NCBI GenBank assembly: GCA_020853025.1
Contig: JADYZP010000039.1
Coordinates: 62,001 to 126,000, forward strand
Direction: 5' to 3'
DNA: 64,000 nucleotides
Origin: Burkholderiales bacterium
GTDB lineage: Bacteria > Pseudomonadota > Gammaproteobacteria > Burkholderiales > Casimicrobiaceae
The translations under genes and the position numbers were made by a program. Within the stretch, counting starts at the first letter, position 1; each line of letters opens with the position of its first letter. The notes beneath the pieces were generated by a model that saw only the letters and a list, made by a program, of their open reading frames with translations, was not told the DNA's origin and made no database searches. Below are positions 9,699 to 18,055 of the stretch, in pieces.

Positions 9699-10321
9699 TT
9701 CGGCAGGGCCTGTGGTTGCAATGTGCCGCTCACGCTGGAGTGAAGCTTCAGCGTCTTGGCCTTATTGTCGAGTTCGAGCCCGACGGACCGGATTATTCCA
9801 CGAGGCTCGTCGATCGTCACCGCCTTGTCGGTCCGCGCCAGCTCCCGGCCCGGGATGACGTGTAGGTATTCGGTGGTCAGCGTCACCTGGCCGGTGGCGT
9901 CGGCGCCGGGCGTCGCCGGTGCGGCTTCGCGGACCGCGCGCACGGCGCCGATGAACGTCACTTCCTTGCGGTCGCCCGACAACACCGCACGCGCCGCGGT
10001 GATGCGCATCGGCGGCTTGCCCGCAGCGGTCTGCGACAGCATCGGCTCGATGACCTCGGTGGTCTGGTCGTCGGCGAAATGCAGCGCCCGGCGGCCAGCG
10101 ATTGCCTGCGTCGGGTGCCCGTGCGCGTCCAGCGACACGGCGCGGAAGCCGTCGGCGAAGATGTCGGGATCATGCCGCGCGGAGCCGTCGCGTCGCGGTT
10201 CCGGAAGCTGTACCTGGGCGTCGAGCCACCAGGTCAGTGCGGCCAAGGCGCCCAGCAGAACGACAGGCGACCAGGCGGTGATGCGGTCGAGCGCCGAACG
10301 AAGGTTGATATCGCGCAGCAT
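9695..10321 (-). CDS. lptC: LPS export system protein LptC
   Basis: 208 residues from the ATG at 10321; a GTG at 10330 would add three residues. A single N-terminal membrane anchor (VVLLGALAALTWWL) is followed by a periplasmic LptC domain with DPDIFADGFRAVSLDAHGHP and SGDRKEVTFIGAVRAVRE. LptC links LptBFG to LptA. It is 18 bases downstream of kdsC, giving kdsD-kdsC-lptC-lptA-lptB as one transcript. Confidence 0.93.
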   Translation of the reverse strand: MLRDINLRSALDRITAWSPVVLLGALAALTWWLDAQVQLPEPRRDGSARHDPDIFADGFRAVSLDAHGHPTQAIAGRRALHFADDQTTEVIEPMLSQTAAGKPPMRITAARAVLSGDRKEVTFIGAVRAVREAAPATPGADATGQVTLTTEYLHVIPGRELARTDKAVTIDEPRGIIRSVGLELDNKAKTLKLHSSVSGTLQPQALPK

Positions 10322-10339
10322 CGTTCGCACACGTGCCGC

Positions 10340-10867
10340 CTACGCTGCGCGCGGCGGCACGCCGGCCAGCGTGCTGCCCTGCGCCGCCAGTATGAATTCC
10401 GCGAGTTCGCGCACGGCGCCGAAGCCGCCATCGCGCGCCGTGACGTAGTGCGCGTGCTCGCGCACGGCGGCCGGAGCGTGCGGAACGGTCACCGCGAAGC
10501 CGCAGGCGTCGAACAGCGGCACGTCGGGCAGGTCGTCGCCGATGTGCGCGCAGTCCTCCGGTGCCACTCCGACTTGCGCACGAAGCACCTCCCACGCCGC
10601 GAGCTTGTCGGTGACGTCGAGTACGACATGCGCGATGCGCAGGCCGCGCGCGCGATGCGCAACGGCCGGGGCGGCGCTGCCGGTGATCCAGGCGACGACG
10701 ATGCCAGCGCGCGCCAGCAGGTTGAGACCCACGCCGTCGAGAGCCGAAAATGCCTTCATTTCGTGGCCGCGGTCGTCGACGTAGATCCTGCCATCGGTGA
10801 GCACGCCGTCGACGTCGCAGGATAGAAGGCGCACCCGGCGCGCCCGGTTCAACGCTTCGGTGGGCAT
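10340..10867 (-). CDS. kdsC: 3-deoxy-D-manno-octulosonate 8-phosphate phosphatase KdsC
   Basis: 175 residues from the ATG at 10867. This HAD-family enzyme hydrolyses Kdo-8-phosphate to Kdo. The nucleophile motif is SCDVDGVLTDGR (Asp18 and Asp20), the second motif is AWITGS, and the last acidic motif is IGDDLPDVPLF. The frame is open for almost 2 kb upstream, but that part is the antisense of the antiporter and a frame of kdsD. kdsC starts nine bases after the kdsD stop. Confidence 0.95.
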   Translation of the reverse strand: MPTEALNRARRVRLLSCDVDGVLTDGRIYVDDRGHEMKAFSALDGVGLNLLARAGIVVAWITGSAAPAVAHRARGLRIAHVVLDVTDKLAAWEVLRAQVGVAPEDCAHIGDDLPDVPLFDACGFAVTVPHAPAAVREHAHYVTARDGGFGAVRELAEFILAAQGSTLAGVPPRAA

Positions 10868-10875
10868 CGGCGTAT

Positions 10876-11901
10876 TCAGACGATTCGTGCCCGGAACAGG
10901 TCGTGCAGGTGCAGCGCACCGATCAGGCGGCCCTCGTCGTCGACCACCAGCAACTGCGAAATCTTGGGTGACGCCTCCATCGTTTCGACGCAATCGACCG
11001 CAAGCTGCTCCGCACGAACGGTTCGTGGCGCGTGCGTCATCACGTCGGTCACCGATACCGCGGCCACGTCGCGAACGCGATCGAGACACCGGCGCAGGTC
11101 GCCGTCGGTGAAGATTCCCTGCACGCGTCCATCGGCATCGACGACCGCCGTCATGCCCATGCCCTTGCGGCTCATTTCGACAATCGCCTGCGCCAGCGTG
11201 GCGGTGAGCGGCGATACCGGCAGCGCGACGCCGGTGCGCATCACGTCGGACACCCGCGTTAGCAGTCGGCGGCCGAGTGTGCCTCCTGGATGCGAGCGCG
11301 CGAAATCCTCGGCGGAAAATCCGCGCGCATCGAGAAGCGCCAGCGCCAGCGCGTCGCCAAGCGCCAGCGCCGCCGTCGTGCTCGCGGTGGGGGCGAGGCC
11401 GAGCGGGCAGGCTTCCGTATCGACCGCCGCGTCGAGGTGCACATCCGCCGCCTGCGCAAGCGAGCTGCCCGGGTTGCCGGTCAGCGCGACGAGCTTCGCG
11501 CCTTCGCGTTTCAGGTGCGGCGTCAGCGTTAGGAGCTCGTCGGTTTCGCCGGAGCGCGACAGCATGATGACGACATCGCCGGGCGCGATCATGCCGAGGT
11601 CGCCGTGCGAGGCTTCGGTCGGGTGTACGAAAAACGCCGGCGTTCCCGTTGACGCGAGCGTTGCCGCGAGCTTGCGTGCTATGTGCCCGGACTTGCCCAC
11701 ACCGCTGACCACGACGCGACCGCTGCAGCGGTAGATCAATTCGACGGCGGCGACGAAGGGCGCGCCGATGCGCGCGGCGAGGACGCTGATCGCGGCCGCC
11801 TCGGTCACGAGCACCCGCCGGGCGAGCGCGAGCGCGCGCGCAGCATCGACGACGCCCGCAGGTGCGGCGCGTGTCTCGTCGTCCGGAACCCGGCCATTCA
11901 T
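10876..11901 (-). CDS. kdsD: Arabinose-5-phosphate isomerase KdsD (KpsF/GutQ family)
   Basis: 341 residues: an SIS sugar-isomerase domain (VVVSGVGKSGHIARKLAAT, SRSGETDELL, HPGGTLGRRLL) followed by two CBS domains (VSDVMRTGVALP and VTDVMTHAPRTV). It converts ribulose-5-phosphate to arabinose-5-phosphate, the first step to Kdo. About 20 residues precede the region usually conserved, so an internal start such as the GTG at Val17 is possible. With the ATG at 11901 no Shine-Dalgarno is present, and a TATACT box ends six bases upstream, as if the mRNA were leaderless. Confidence 0.93.
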   Translation of the reverse strand: MNGRVPDDETRAAPAGVVDAARALALARRVLVTEAAAISVLAARIGAPFVAAVELIYRCSGRVVVSGVGKSGHIARKLAATLASTGTPAFFVHPTEASHGDLGMIAPGDVVIMLSRSGETDELLTLTPHLKREGAKLVALTGNPGSSLAQAADVHLDAAVDTEACPLGLAPTASTTAALALGDALALALLDARGFSAEDFARSHPGGTLGRRLLTRVSDVMRTGVALPVSPLTATLAQAIVEMSRKGMGMTAVVDADGRVQGIFTDGDLRRCLDRVRDVAAVSVTDVMTHAPRTVRAEQLAVDCVETMEASPKISQLLVVDDEGRLIGALHLHDLFRARIV

Positions 11902-11907
11902 GCACGA

Positions 11908-11913
11908 AGTATA
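11908..11913 (-). promoter_or_regulatory. TATACT -10 box abutting the kdsD start
   Basis: The minus strand reads TATACT, then TCGTGC, then the kdsD ATG. A promoter here would start transcription at or next to the A of the start codon. A -35 is not obvious. The DegS-like gene at 32157 has an identical TATACT seven bases before its ATG. Confidence 0.4.
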
Positions 11914-12106
11914 ACCGCGGGCGTTCCCTGGCAGCGCGCGTTCTAGCGCCGTTCAACGCGTGTCTCCGCTGCGGCACCGCACTCCGGAAGCAGCGCATCG
12001 GTGTCCCAAGCCGATCGTGCTGACATATGATGCAAGCAGGATCGGGCCTTCGCGCCGTCGAGCATCGATCGTGGCGAGACTGGTCCGCGCGGAGAATCGA
12101 TCGCCT

Positions 12107-14071
12107 ATGCCGCATTCGCTGTTCCTCATCATCACGCTGCTCGCCGCGGCGGTCGTCGTCGTCGTCGTCTGCCGCCTGGTGCGCCTGCCACCGATCGTCG
12201 GCTACCTTCTGGTCGGCGTGGCGGTCGGCCCGAATGCGCTCGGTTGGGTGCCCGACGACGAGGCGACCCGCTATATCGGCGAGTTCGGCGTCGTCTTCCT
12301 CATGTTCTCGATCGGGCTCGAGTTCAGCCTGCCGCAGTTGCGCGCGATGCGCCGAGCCGTGTTCGGACTGGGACTGGCGCAGGTGGCGATCACGACCATC
12401 GGCGCGATGATCGTTCTGCATTTTGTCGGTTACGGCTGGCAGGGGGGGCTGGTGCTGGGCGGTGCGCTCGCCATGAGTTCCACCGCCATCGTGTCGAAAA
12501 TGCTCGCTGAAAGGATGGAGCTCGGAACGCTGCACGGCCGGGACATCATGGGTATCCTGCTGTTCCAGGACCTGGCAGTGGTCGCGTTCCTGATCGTCAT
12601 TCCGTCGCTCGGCAAGTCGGGCACCGAACTCGCGACGGCGCTGTTGATCGCGGCGTTCAAGGCGGCCGCGGCGCTCGCGGTGATCCTGTTCCTCGGCCAG
12701 AAGCCAATGCGGGTCTGGTTCCACGTCGTCGCCCGCCAGCGCTCGTCGGAGCTATTCATGCTCAACGTGCTGCTGGTGACGTTGGGGCTAGGCGCGCTGA
12801 CCGAGAGCCTCGGGCTTTCGCTTGCGCTGGGTGCCTTTCTCGCCGGCATGCTGATCGCGGAAACCGAGTACCGCTATCAGGTCGAGGAGGACATCAAGCC
12901 GTTTCGGGACGTGCTGCTCGGGCTGTTCTTCATCACCGTCGGCATGGTGCTCGATGTCCACGTCGTGGTGGCGAGCCTGGTGTGGGTGATGGCGCTGCTG
13001 CTGGTGCCGGTCGTCGCCAAACTGCTGCTGATCGTCGCGCTCGCGCGAATGTTCCGCGCACCACTTGCGACCGCGCTGCGCACCGGCTTCTACCTGGCGC
13101 AGGCAGGCGAGCTGGCGTTGGTCATGATGGCACTGGCCTTTCAAAACAGCCTGCTGCCACGGGACCTGCTGCAGCCGGTGCTGGCGGCGATGATCATTTC
13201 GATGCTGCTGGCGCCGGTCATCATCGAGTTCGGCGAGCCCATCGTGCGCAAGCTGACGGCCAACGACTGGCTGGCGCGCGCCGCGCAGGTGACGCAGATC
13301 GCCGCGCGCACCATGGCGCGGAAGGATCACATCATCATTTGCGGCTACGGACGCAGCGGACAGAACCTGGCGCGCCTGCTGGAGGCCGAGGACATCTCCT
13401 ACGTGGCGATGGATTCGGATCCGCTGCGCGTACGCGAGGCCGCGGCGGACGGCAGCAGCGTGGTCTACGGCGACGCCAGCCGCCGCGAGGCGTTGATGAG
13501 CGCCGGGATGTCAAAGGCCCGCGCGGTCGCGATCACCTTCGCCAACACGCCGATCGCGTTGAAGATACTGCATCATGTCCACCAGCAGCATCCTGAACTG
13601 CCGGTAATCGTGCGTACCGTCGACGACAGCGAGATCGACAGGTTGCTGGCCGCGGGCGCCACCGAAGTCGTGCCCGAGGTGCTGGAAGGCAGCCTGATGC
13701 TCGCGTCGCATTTGCTGCTGGTGGTCGGTGTACCGCTCGCCCGCGTGCTGAAGCGCATTCGCGTGATCCGCGAGGAACGCTACGGGCTGTTTCGCGGGTT
13801 TTTTCACGGTGCCACCGACGCGGCGGCTGCAGCCGAAAATCTGCAGGCACGTCTGCATACGGTCGTGTTGCCGGATCGCGCATCCGCGGTGGGCCATACG
13901 CTCGCCGACATGCAGCTCGAAGGCCTGGTCGAGGTGACCGGGGTCCGCCGTCGCGGCGCGCGCTCGCAGCGACCGGATGCCGACTGGCTTTTCGAGGCTG
14001 GCGACATCGTCGTGTTGCTCGGGCCGCCGGAGCGCCTTGCCATGGCCGAGCAGAAATTGCTCCAGTCCTGA
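12107..14071 (+). CDS. CPA2-family cation:proton antiporter with TrkA-N/TrkA-C domains (KefB/YbaL-like)
   Basis: 654 residues from the ATG at 12107. The first about 390 residues are a hydrophobic Na+/H+ exchanger domain of a dozen or so membrane segments (LVGVAVGPNALGW, FLMFSIGLEFSL). A cytoplasmic RCK/TrkA-N domain with the Rossmann motif IIICGYGRSGQNLARLLE follows at about residue 405, and a TrkA-C domain ends in IVVLLGPPERLAMAE. This architecture matches glutathione-gated or ligand-gated K+ efflux systems. It is transcribed divergently from kdsD across a 205-base gap. Substrate and gating ligand cannot be told from sequence. Confidence 0.9.
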   Translation: MPHSLFLIITLLAAAVVVVVVCRLVRLPPIVGYLLVGVAVGPNALGWVPDDEATRYIGEFGVVFLMFSIGLEFSLPQLRAMRRAVFGLGLAQVAITTIGAMIVLHFVGYGWQGGLVLGGALAMSSTAIVSKMLAERMELGTLHGRDIMGILLFQDLAVVAFLIVIPSLGKSGTELATALLIAAFKAAAALAVILFLGQKPMRVWFHVVARQRSSELFMLNVLLVTLGLGALTESLGLSLALGAFLAGMLIAETEYRYQVEEDIKPFRDVLLGLFFITVGMVLDVHVVVASLVWVMALLLVPVVAKLLLIVALARMFRAPLATALRTGFYLAQAGELALVMMALAFQNSLLPRDLLQPVLAAMIISMLLAPVIIEFGEPIVRKLTANDWLARAAQVTQIAARTMARKDHIIICGYGRSGQNLARLLEAEDISYVAMDSDPLRVREAAADGSSVVYGDASRREALMSAGMSKARAVAITFANTPIALKILHHVHQQHPELPVIVRTVDDSEIDRLLAAGATEVVPEVLEGSLMLASHLLLVVGVPLARVLKRIRVIREERYGLFRGFFHGATDAAAAAENLQARLHTVVLPDRASAVGHTLADMQLEGLVEVTGVRRRGARSQRPDADWLFEAGDIVVLLGPPERLAMAEQKLLQS

Positions 14072-14158
14072 AAAGGGATCCGGGGCTCCGGGGTCGCGAC
14101 CTCCTACGCGCATTGCACTCGCGGCACTTGGCGTTGTCCAACCCGCCAGGTCGCTAAT

Positions 14159-14201
14159 TGACCGTTGGTCATTGCTGCGTACAAGGCGTACCGGCTACAA
14201 T
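14159..14201 (+). promoter_or_regulatory. mla operon promoter with adjacent operator-like palindrome
   Basis: TTGCTG at 14172-14177 and TACAAT at 14196-14201 are separated by 18 bases, a reasonable sigma-70 promoter starting about 25 bases ahead of mlaF. A perfect inverted repeat TGACC-GTT-GGTCA (14159-14171) touches the -35 on its upstream side and could be an operator. Confidence 0.5.
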
Positions 14202-14232
14202 CGCATCCCTTTGACGTCCCCGCTCTTCTGCC

Positions 14233-15081
14233 TTGAACGCAATCCCTGCTCAACCCGCAACCGCGCCAGGCGACGCGTTGACCAACGCCATCGAGCTCGA
14301 TGACGTCAGCTTCGGTTACGATCGCCGGCGGCCGGTGCTGAAGGGCATCACGATGTCCATTCCACGCGGCCAGGTGGTGGCGATCATGGGCGGATCGGGC
14401 TGCGGCAAGACGACGATCCTGCGCTTGATCGGTGGCCAGCTGCGCCAGCAGCATGGGCAGGTGAAGGTCGACGGCGCTTCCGTGCGCGATCTCGGCCGCG
14501 AGGAACTGTATGCATTGCGTCGCCGGATCGGCATGCTGTTCCAGTTCGGCGCGCTGTTCACCGACATGACGGTATTCGAGAACATCGCCTTTCCGATGCG
14601 CGAACACACCGACCTCAGCGACGCGCTGATCCGCGACCTGGTGCTGATGAAGCTGCACGCGGTCGGATTGCGCGGCGCCGCACAGCTGAAGCCCTCGGAA
14701 CTGTCCGGAGGCATGGCACGCCGCGTGGCACTGGCGCGGGCGGTGGCGCTGGATCCGATGCTGGTCCTGTACGACGAACCCTTCGCCGGACTCGATCCGA
14801 TTTCGCTTGGCGTTGTCGGACAGCTGATCCGCCGGCTCAACGACGCGCTCGGCATCACTTCGGTCATCGTCACTCACGACGTCTACGAGTCGCTGAAGAT
14901 CGTCGACTATCTGTACTTCGTGTCGGAAGGCCGGATCATTGCGCAGGGGACGCCCGACGAGGTACGCAACTCGGCCGATCCCTTCGTGCGCCAGTTCGTC
15001 GACGGTGAGGCCGACGGTCCGGTACCGTTCCACTACCCGGCGCGTTCCTACGCCGAAGAACTGGCCGCCGGTGCCAACTAA
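14233..15081 (+). CDS. mlaF: Phospholipid transport ABC ATPase MlaF
   Basis: 282 residues from a TTG at 14233; a second TTG at 14278 would also fit, and there is no ATG in range. The ABC ATPase has Walker A GGSGCGKTT, signature LSGGMARRVALARA and Walker B LVLYDEPFAGLDP; the LSGGM signature and LFQFGALFTDMTVFENI are typical of Mla/Mkl ATPases. With MlaE, MlaD and MlaB it forms the inner-membrane complex that maintains outer-membrane lipid asymmetry. First gene of mlaFEDACB. Confidence 0.95.
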   Translation: MNAIPAQPATAPGDALTNAIELDDVSFGYDRRRPVLKGITMSIPRGQVVAIMGGSGCGKTTILRLIGGQLRQQHGQVKVDGASVRDLGREELYALRRRIGMLFQFGALFTDMTVFENIAFPMREHTDLSDALIRDLVLMKLHAVGLRGAAQLKPSELSGGMARRVALARAVALDPMLVLYDEPFAGLDPISLGVVGQLIRRLNDALGITSVIVTHDVYESLKIVDYLYFVSEGRIIAQGTPDEVRNSADPFVRQFVDGEADGPVPFHYPARSYAEELAAGAN

Positions 15082-15877
15082 GCCCCTCGCCAACGGCCTG
15101 CGCAGGATCGGTGCGGGAACCATTCGCGCGGTCTCGCGCATGGGTTTCGCCGCGCGGTTTTTCGTCGCCGTGCTCTACCATTCGCCGGCGGCGCTGCGTC
15201 GAATTCCACTCACGCTGCGTGAAGTGTATTTCGCCGGCGTGCTGTCGCTGGTCGTCATCATCGTGTCGGGCGTGTTCGTCGGCATGGTGCTCGGCCTGCA
15301 AGGCTACGACACGCTCAACCTTTATGGCGCCGGCGACTCGCTGGGTTTGTTCGTCGGACTGTCGCTGGTGCGTGAACTGGGACCCGTGGTCGCCGGCCTG
15401 CTCTTCGCCAGCCGCGCCGGCAGCGCGATCACCGCCGAGATCGGGCTCATGAAGACCACCGAGCAGCTGTCGGCAATGGAGATGATGGCGGTCGACCCGC
15501 TCGCGCGCATCGTGGCGCCGCGCTTCTGGGGGGGCGTGATCTCGATGCCTCTGCTGGCCGCGCTGTTTTCGGTGATGGGCGTGTTCGGCGCCTACGTGGT
15601 GGGCGTGCGGCTGATCGGCGTCGACAGCGGCACGTTCTGGGGCAACATGCAGGCGGGCATCGAATTCCGGCCGGATGTCACCAATAGCATCATAAAAAGC
15701 GTGGTTTTCGGCGTCGCCGTCAGTCTCATCGCCGTGTTCGAGGGTTACGATGCCAAACCGACCGCCGAGGGCGTATCAGCGGCGACCACGCGCACCGTGG
15801 TCGAAGGCTCTCTGGCCATACTCGCGCTGGACTTCATACTCACGGTCTTCATGTTCAGGGGCGTTGGCGATGTCTAG
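15071..15877 (+). CDS. mlaE: Phospholipid transport permease MlaE
   Basis: 268 residues from the GTG at 15071, which overlaps the mlaF 3' end by 11 bases; the open frame further upstream is a shadow of mlaF. The MlaE/PermE domain shows five or so membrane segments with VGLSLVRELGPVVAGLLFASRAGSA and AEIGLMKTTEQLSAMEMM, the most conserved family blocks. It is the membrane subunit of the MlaFEDB complex. Confidence 0.95.
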   Translation: MPTKPLANGLRRIGAGTIRAVSRMGFAARFFVAVLYHSPAALRRIPLTLREVYFAGVLSLVVIIVSGVFVGMVLGLQGYDTLNLYGAGDSLGLFVGLSLVRELGPVVAGLLFASRAGSAITAEIGLMKTTEQLSAMEMMAVDPLARIVAPRFWGGVISMPLLAALFSVMGVFGAYVVGVRLIGVDSGTFWGNMQAGIEFRPDVTNSIIKSVVFGVAVSLIAVFEGYDAKPTAEGVSAATTRTVVEGSLAILALDFILTVFMFRGVGDV

Positions 15878-15898
15878 CGCGCAAATGGAATTTCGCAT

Positions 15899-16366
15899 AT
15901 GAACCGTTCGGCCATCGACCTCTGGGTCGGAATCTTCGTGACCATCGGCATCGGCGCCATCGTCTTCCTCGCGCTCAAGGTCGGCAACCTCGCGTCGCTC
16001 GACTCGAAGCCGAGCTATCACCTCGAGGCCAGCTTCACCAACATCGGCGGATTGAAGCTGCGTGCGCCGGTCAGGGCGGCCGGCGTGATCGTCGGCCGGG
16101 TCGAATCGGTGAAGCTCGATACGACGACCTACGAGGCGCGGGTGACAATGAGAATCGACAACGACTATAAGTTCTCGAAGGACACGATCGCCGCAGTCCT
16201 GACCTCCGGCCTGCTGGGCGAGGTCTACATCGGGCTCGAGATCGGCGGCGACCCGCAGATGCTCGCCGACAACGGCAGGATCACGAAGACGCAGTCGGCG
16301 CTCGTGCTCGAAAAGCTGATCAGCCAGTTCCTGTTCGACAAGGTGTCCAGCGGACCCGGCCAGTGA
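15899..16366 (+). CDS. mlaD: Phospholipid transport substrate-binding protein MlaD
   Basis: 155 residues with one N-terminal membrane anchor (WVGIFVTIGIGAIVFLALKV) and a single MCE domain (HLEASFTNIGGLKLRAPVR, GVIVGRVESVKLD, TSGLLGEVYIGLE). MlaD forms a hexameric periplasmic ring on MlaE. The stop overlaps the mlaA GTG start in a GTGA arrangement. Confidence 0.96.
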   Translation: MNRSAIDLWVGIFVTIGIGAIVFLALKVGNLASLDSKPSYHLEASFTNIGGLKLRAPVRAAGVIVGRVESVKLDTTTYEARVTMRIDNDYKFSKDTIAAVLTSGLLGEVYIGLEIGGDPQMLADNGRITKTQSALVLEKLISQFLFDKVSSGPGQ

Positions 16367-17067
16367 CGACTCGCGCGCACACTGTCGTCGCGCTGGGCAT
16401 CGCCGTACTGCTGTCGGCGTGCGCGAGCACGCCGGGTCGGCCCTACGACCCTTTCGAGGCATCGAATCGCGTGATGTACGCGATCAACGACCCACTGGAC
16501 AGGTATTTCGCGAAGCCTATCGCACAGGCCTGGGTCGACTACATGCCGGACGTCGTGCAGATGGCGGTGCGCAACTACGTCAACAACATCGACGACCTCT
16601 TCTCCGGCGTCAACGGCCTGCTGCAGGGCAAGCTCGACAAGGCCGGCAACGATTTCGGACGCGTGCTGATCAATTCCGGGTTCGGGCTTGCCGGTTTGAT
16701 CGACATCGCGTCGGACGCGGGCATTCCGCGCGGCAACGAGGACTTCGGGCAGACCTTCGGCTACTGGGGCATTCCGCAGGGGCCCTACCTCTTCATCCCG
16801 CTGTGGGGACCGACCACCGTGCGCGACGGCACCGGATCGATCATGCGCCTGGTCTGGTCGCCGACGACCGAGATTCCGGACGTCGCGGTCCGCAACGTGA
16901 TCTACGGCCTGGGCGCGATCGACCTGCGCGCAGGCGCCTTGGAGGCGACGTCGCTGATCGAGCAGGCGTCGCTCGACCCCTATACCTTCGTGCGGCGCTC
17001 GTACCTGCAGCGCCGCGAATACCAGGTTTATGACGGCAAGCCGCCACCGGAAAAGGACGAGGACTGA
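16363..17067 (+). CDS. mlaA: Outer-membrane phospholipid removal lipoprotein MlaA (VacJ)
   Basis: 234 residues from a GTG at 16363. A lipoprotein signal peptide ends in the lipobox LSAC at about residues 17-20. The VacJ domain follows: YDPFEASNRVMYAINDPLD, NYVNNIDDLFSGVN, EDFGQTFGYWGIPQGPYL. MlaA removes mislocalised phospholipids from the outer leaflet and passes them to MlaC. In enterics mlaA is unlinked; its place inside the operon between mlaD and mlaC is the betaproteobacterial layout. It ends in a one-base overlap with mlaC. Confidence 0.95.
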   Translation: MTTRAHTVVALGIAVLLSACASTPGRPYDPFEASNRVMYAINDPLDRYFAKPIAQAWVDYMPDVVQMAVRNYVNNIDDLFSGVNGLLQGKLDKAGNDFGRVLINSGFGLAGLIDIASDAGIPRGNEDFGQTFGYWGIPQGPYLFIPLWGPTTVRDGTGSIMRLVWSPTTEIPDVAVRNVIYGLGAIDLRAGALEATSLIEQASLDPYTFVRRSYLQRREYQVYDGKPPPEKDED

Positions 17068-17687
17068 TGCATTACGCTTATTGGTTGCCGCGGGCCATCG
17101 TAGGCCTGCTCTGCGCGGCCGCCGCGGCCGTCGCCTTCGCGCAGGAGGCGCCCGACGCGATGGTCAAGCGCGTGTCGCAGGACGTGATGGCGACCATCCG
17201 ATCGGACCCCAGGCTGCAGGCCGGCGATCCGCAGCGCATCCGTGAGGTCATCGAGACCAAGCTGTTGCCGAACTTCGATTTCGAACGGATCACCGCGCTG
17301 GCTATGGGCCGCAACTGGCGGCAGGCGACACCCGCGCAGCAGAAAGAGCTGATCGAGCAGTTTCGCGCGCTGCTGGTGCGCACGTACTCGGGTGCGCTGA
17401 CGCAGTACAAGGACCAGACGATCAGCTTCAAGGCGCTGCGCGCCGAAGCCGCCGCGACCGAGGTGACGGTCAGGACCGAGGTCGTGCGGCAGGGGCAGTC
17501 ACCGGTCCCGATCGACTACGGAATGATCAAGACCGCCGGCGGCTGGAAAGTCTACGACGTCATCGTCGGCGGGATCTCGCTGGTCACCAACTACCGCGAC
17601 GAATTCAACGAGCAGATCAGGAGTGGCGGCGTCGACGGTCTGATCAAGGCGCTGCAGGAGAAGAACAAGGGAGCCGTGGCCAAGTGA
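17067..17687 (+). CDS. mlaC: Periplasmic phospholipid-binding protein MlaC
   Basis: 206 residues with an N-terminal signal peptide (hydrophobic stretch IVGLLCAAAAAVAFA, cleavage after AFA). The Tol-Tgs2/MlaC domain contains LPNFDFERITALAMGRNWRQATPAQ and VYDVIVGGISLVTNYRDEFN. It shuttles phospholipids across the periplasm between MlaA and MlaFEDB. The start A is the last base of the mlaA stop, and the mlaB GTG overlaps its own stop. Confidence 0.95.
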   Translation: MHYAYWLPRAIVGLLCAAAAAVAFAQEAPDAMVKRVSQDVMATIRSDPRLQAGDPQRIREVIETKLLPNFDFERITALAMGRNWRQATPAQQKELIEQFRALLVRTYSGALTQYKDQTISFKALRAEAAATEVTVRTEVVRQGQSPVPIDYGMIKTAGGWKVYDVIVGGISLVTNYRDEFNEQIRSGGVDGLIKALQEKNKGAVAK

Positions 17688-17998
17688 TCGGCGAGCATCC
17701 GAAAGGCGCTGCCGGCGGCGCATTCGCCGTGGCCGGCGACCGATGGGCGTTCTCCGGCGCGCTCACCTTCGACGACGCGTCGGCGGTGGTCGACGCCGCA
17801 GCGAGGTTGCCGCTGCCCGCGTCGGGTGTCGTGGATCTGGCCGGCCTTGCGCACGTCGACTCGGCAGCACTCGCCGTGCTGCTTGCGTTGAAGCGTCGGG
17901 CGGTGGGCGAGCGTCGCCCGCTCGAGTTCGTCGCGCTGCCGCCCGCCCTCGATTCGCTGGCCCGGATGTACGGGGTCGACGAACTCCTCGCGCACTGA
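17684..17998 (+). CDS. mlaB: STAS-domain protein MlaB
   Basis: 104 residues from a GTG at 17684 overlapping the mlaC stop. It is a single STAS domain with SGVVDLAGLAHVDSAALAVLLALKR, the region around the conserved Ser/Thr that contacts MlaF. In E. coli MlaB stabilises and activates MlaF. Last gene of the mla set; the next gene starts 58 bases on and may still be co-transcribed. Confidence 0.9.
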   Translation: MIGEHPKGAAGGAFAVAGDRWAFSGALTFDDASAVVDAAARLPLPASGVVDLAGLAHVDSAALAVLLALKRRAVGERRPLEFVALPPALDSLARMYGVDELLAH

Positions 17999-18055
17999 TC
18001 GCGGTCCCGCCGCGGTGTGCGCCGCCGGTACCATGACCCAGCGCCCGTTTTCCGC

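Noticed and set aside
10340-12724. A 794-codon minus-strand frame containing KdsC
   Set aside because: Only the last 175 codons are KdsC; the rest is shadow of kdsD and the antiporter.
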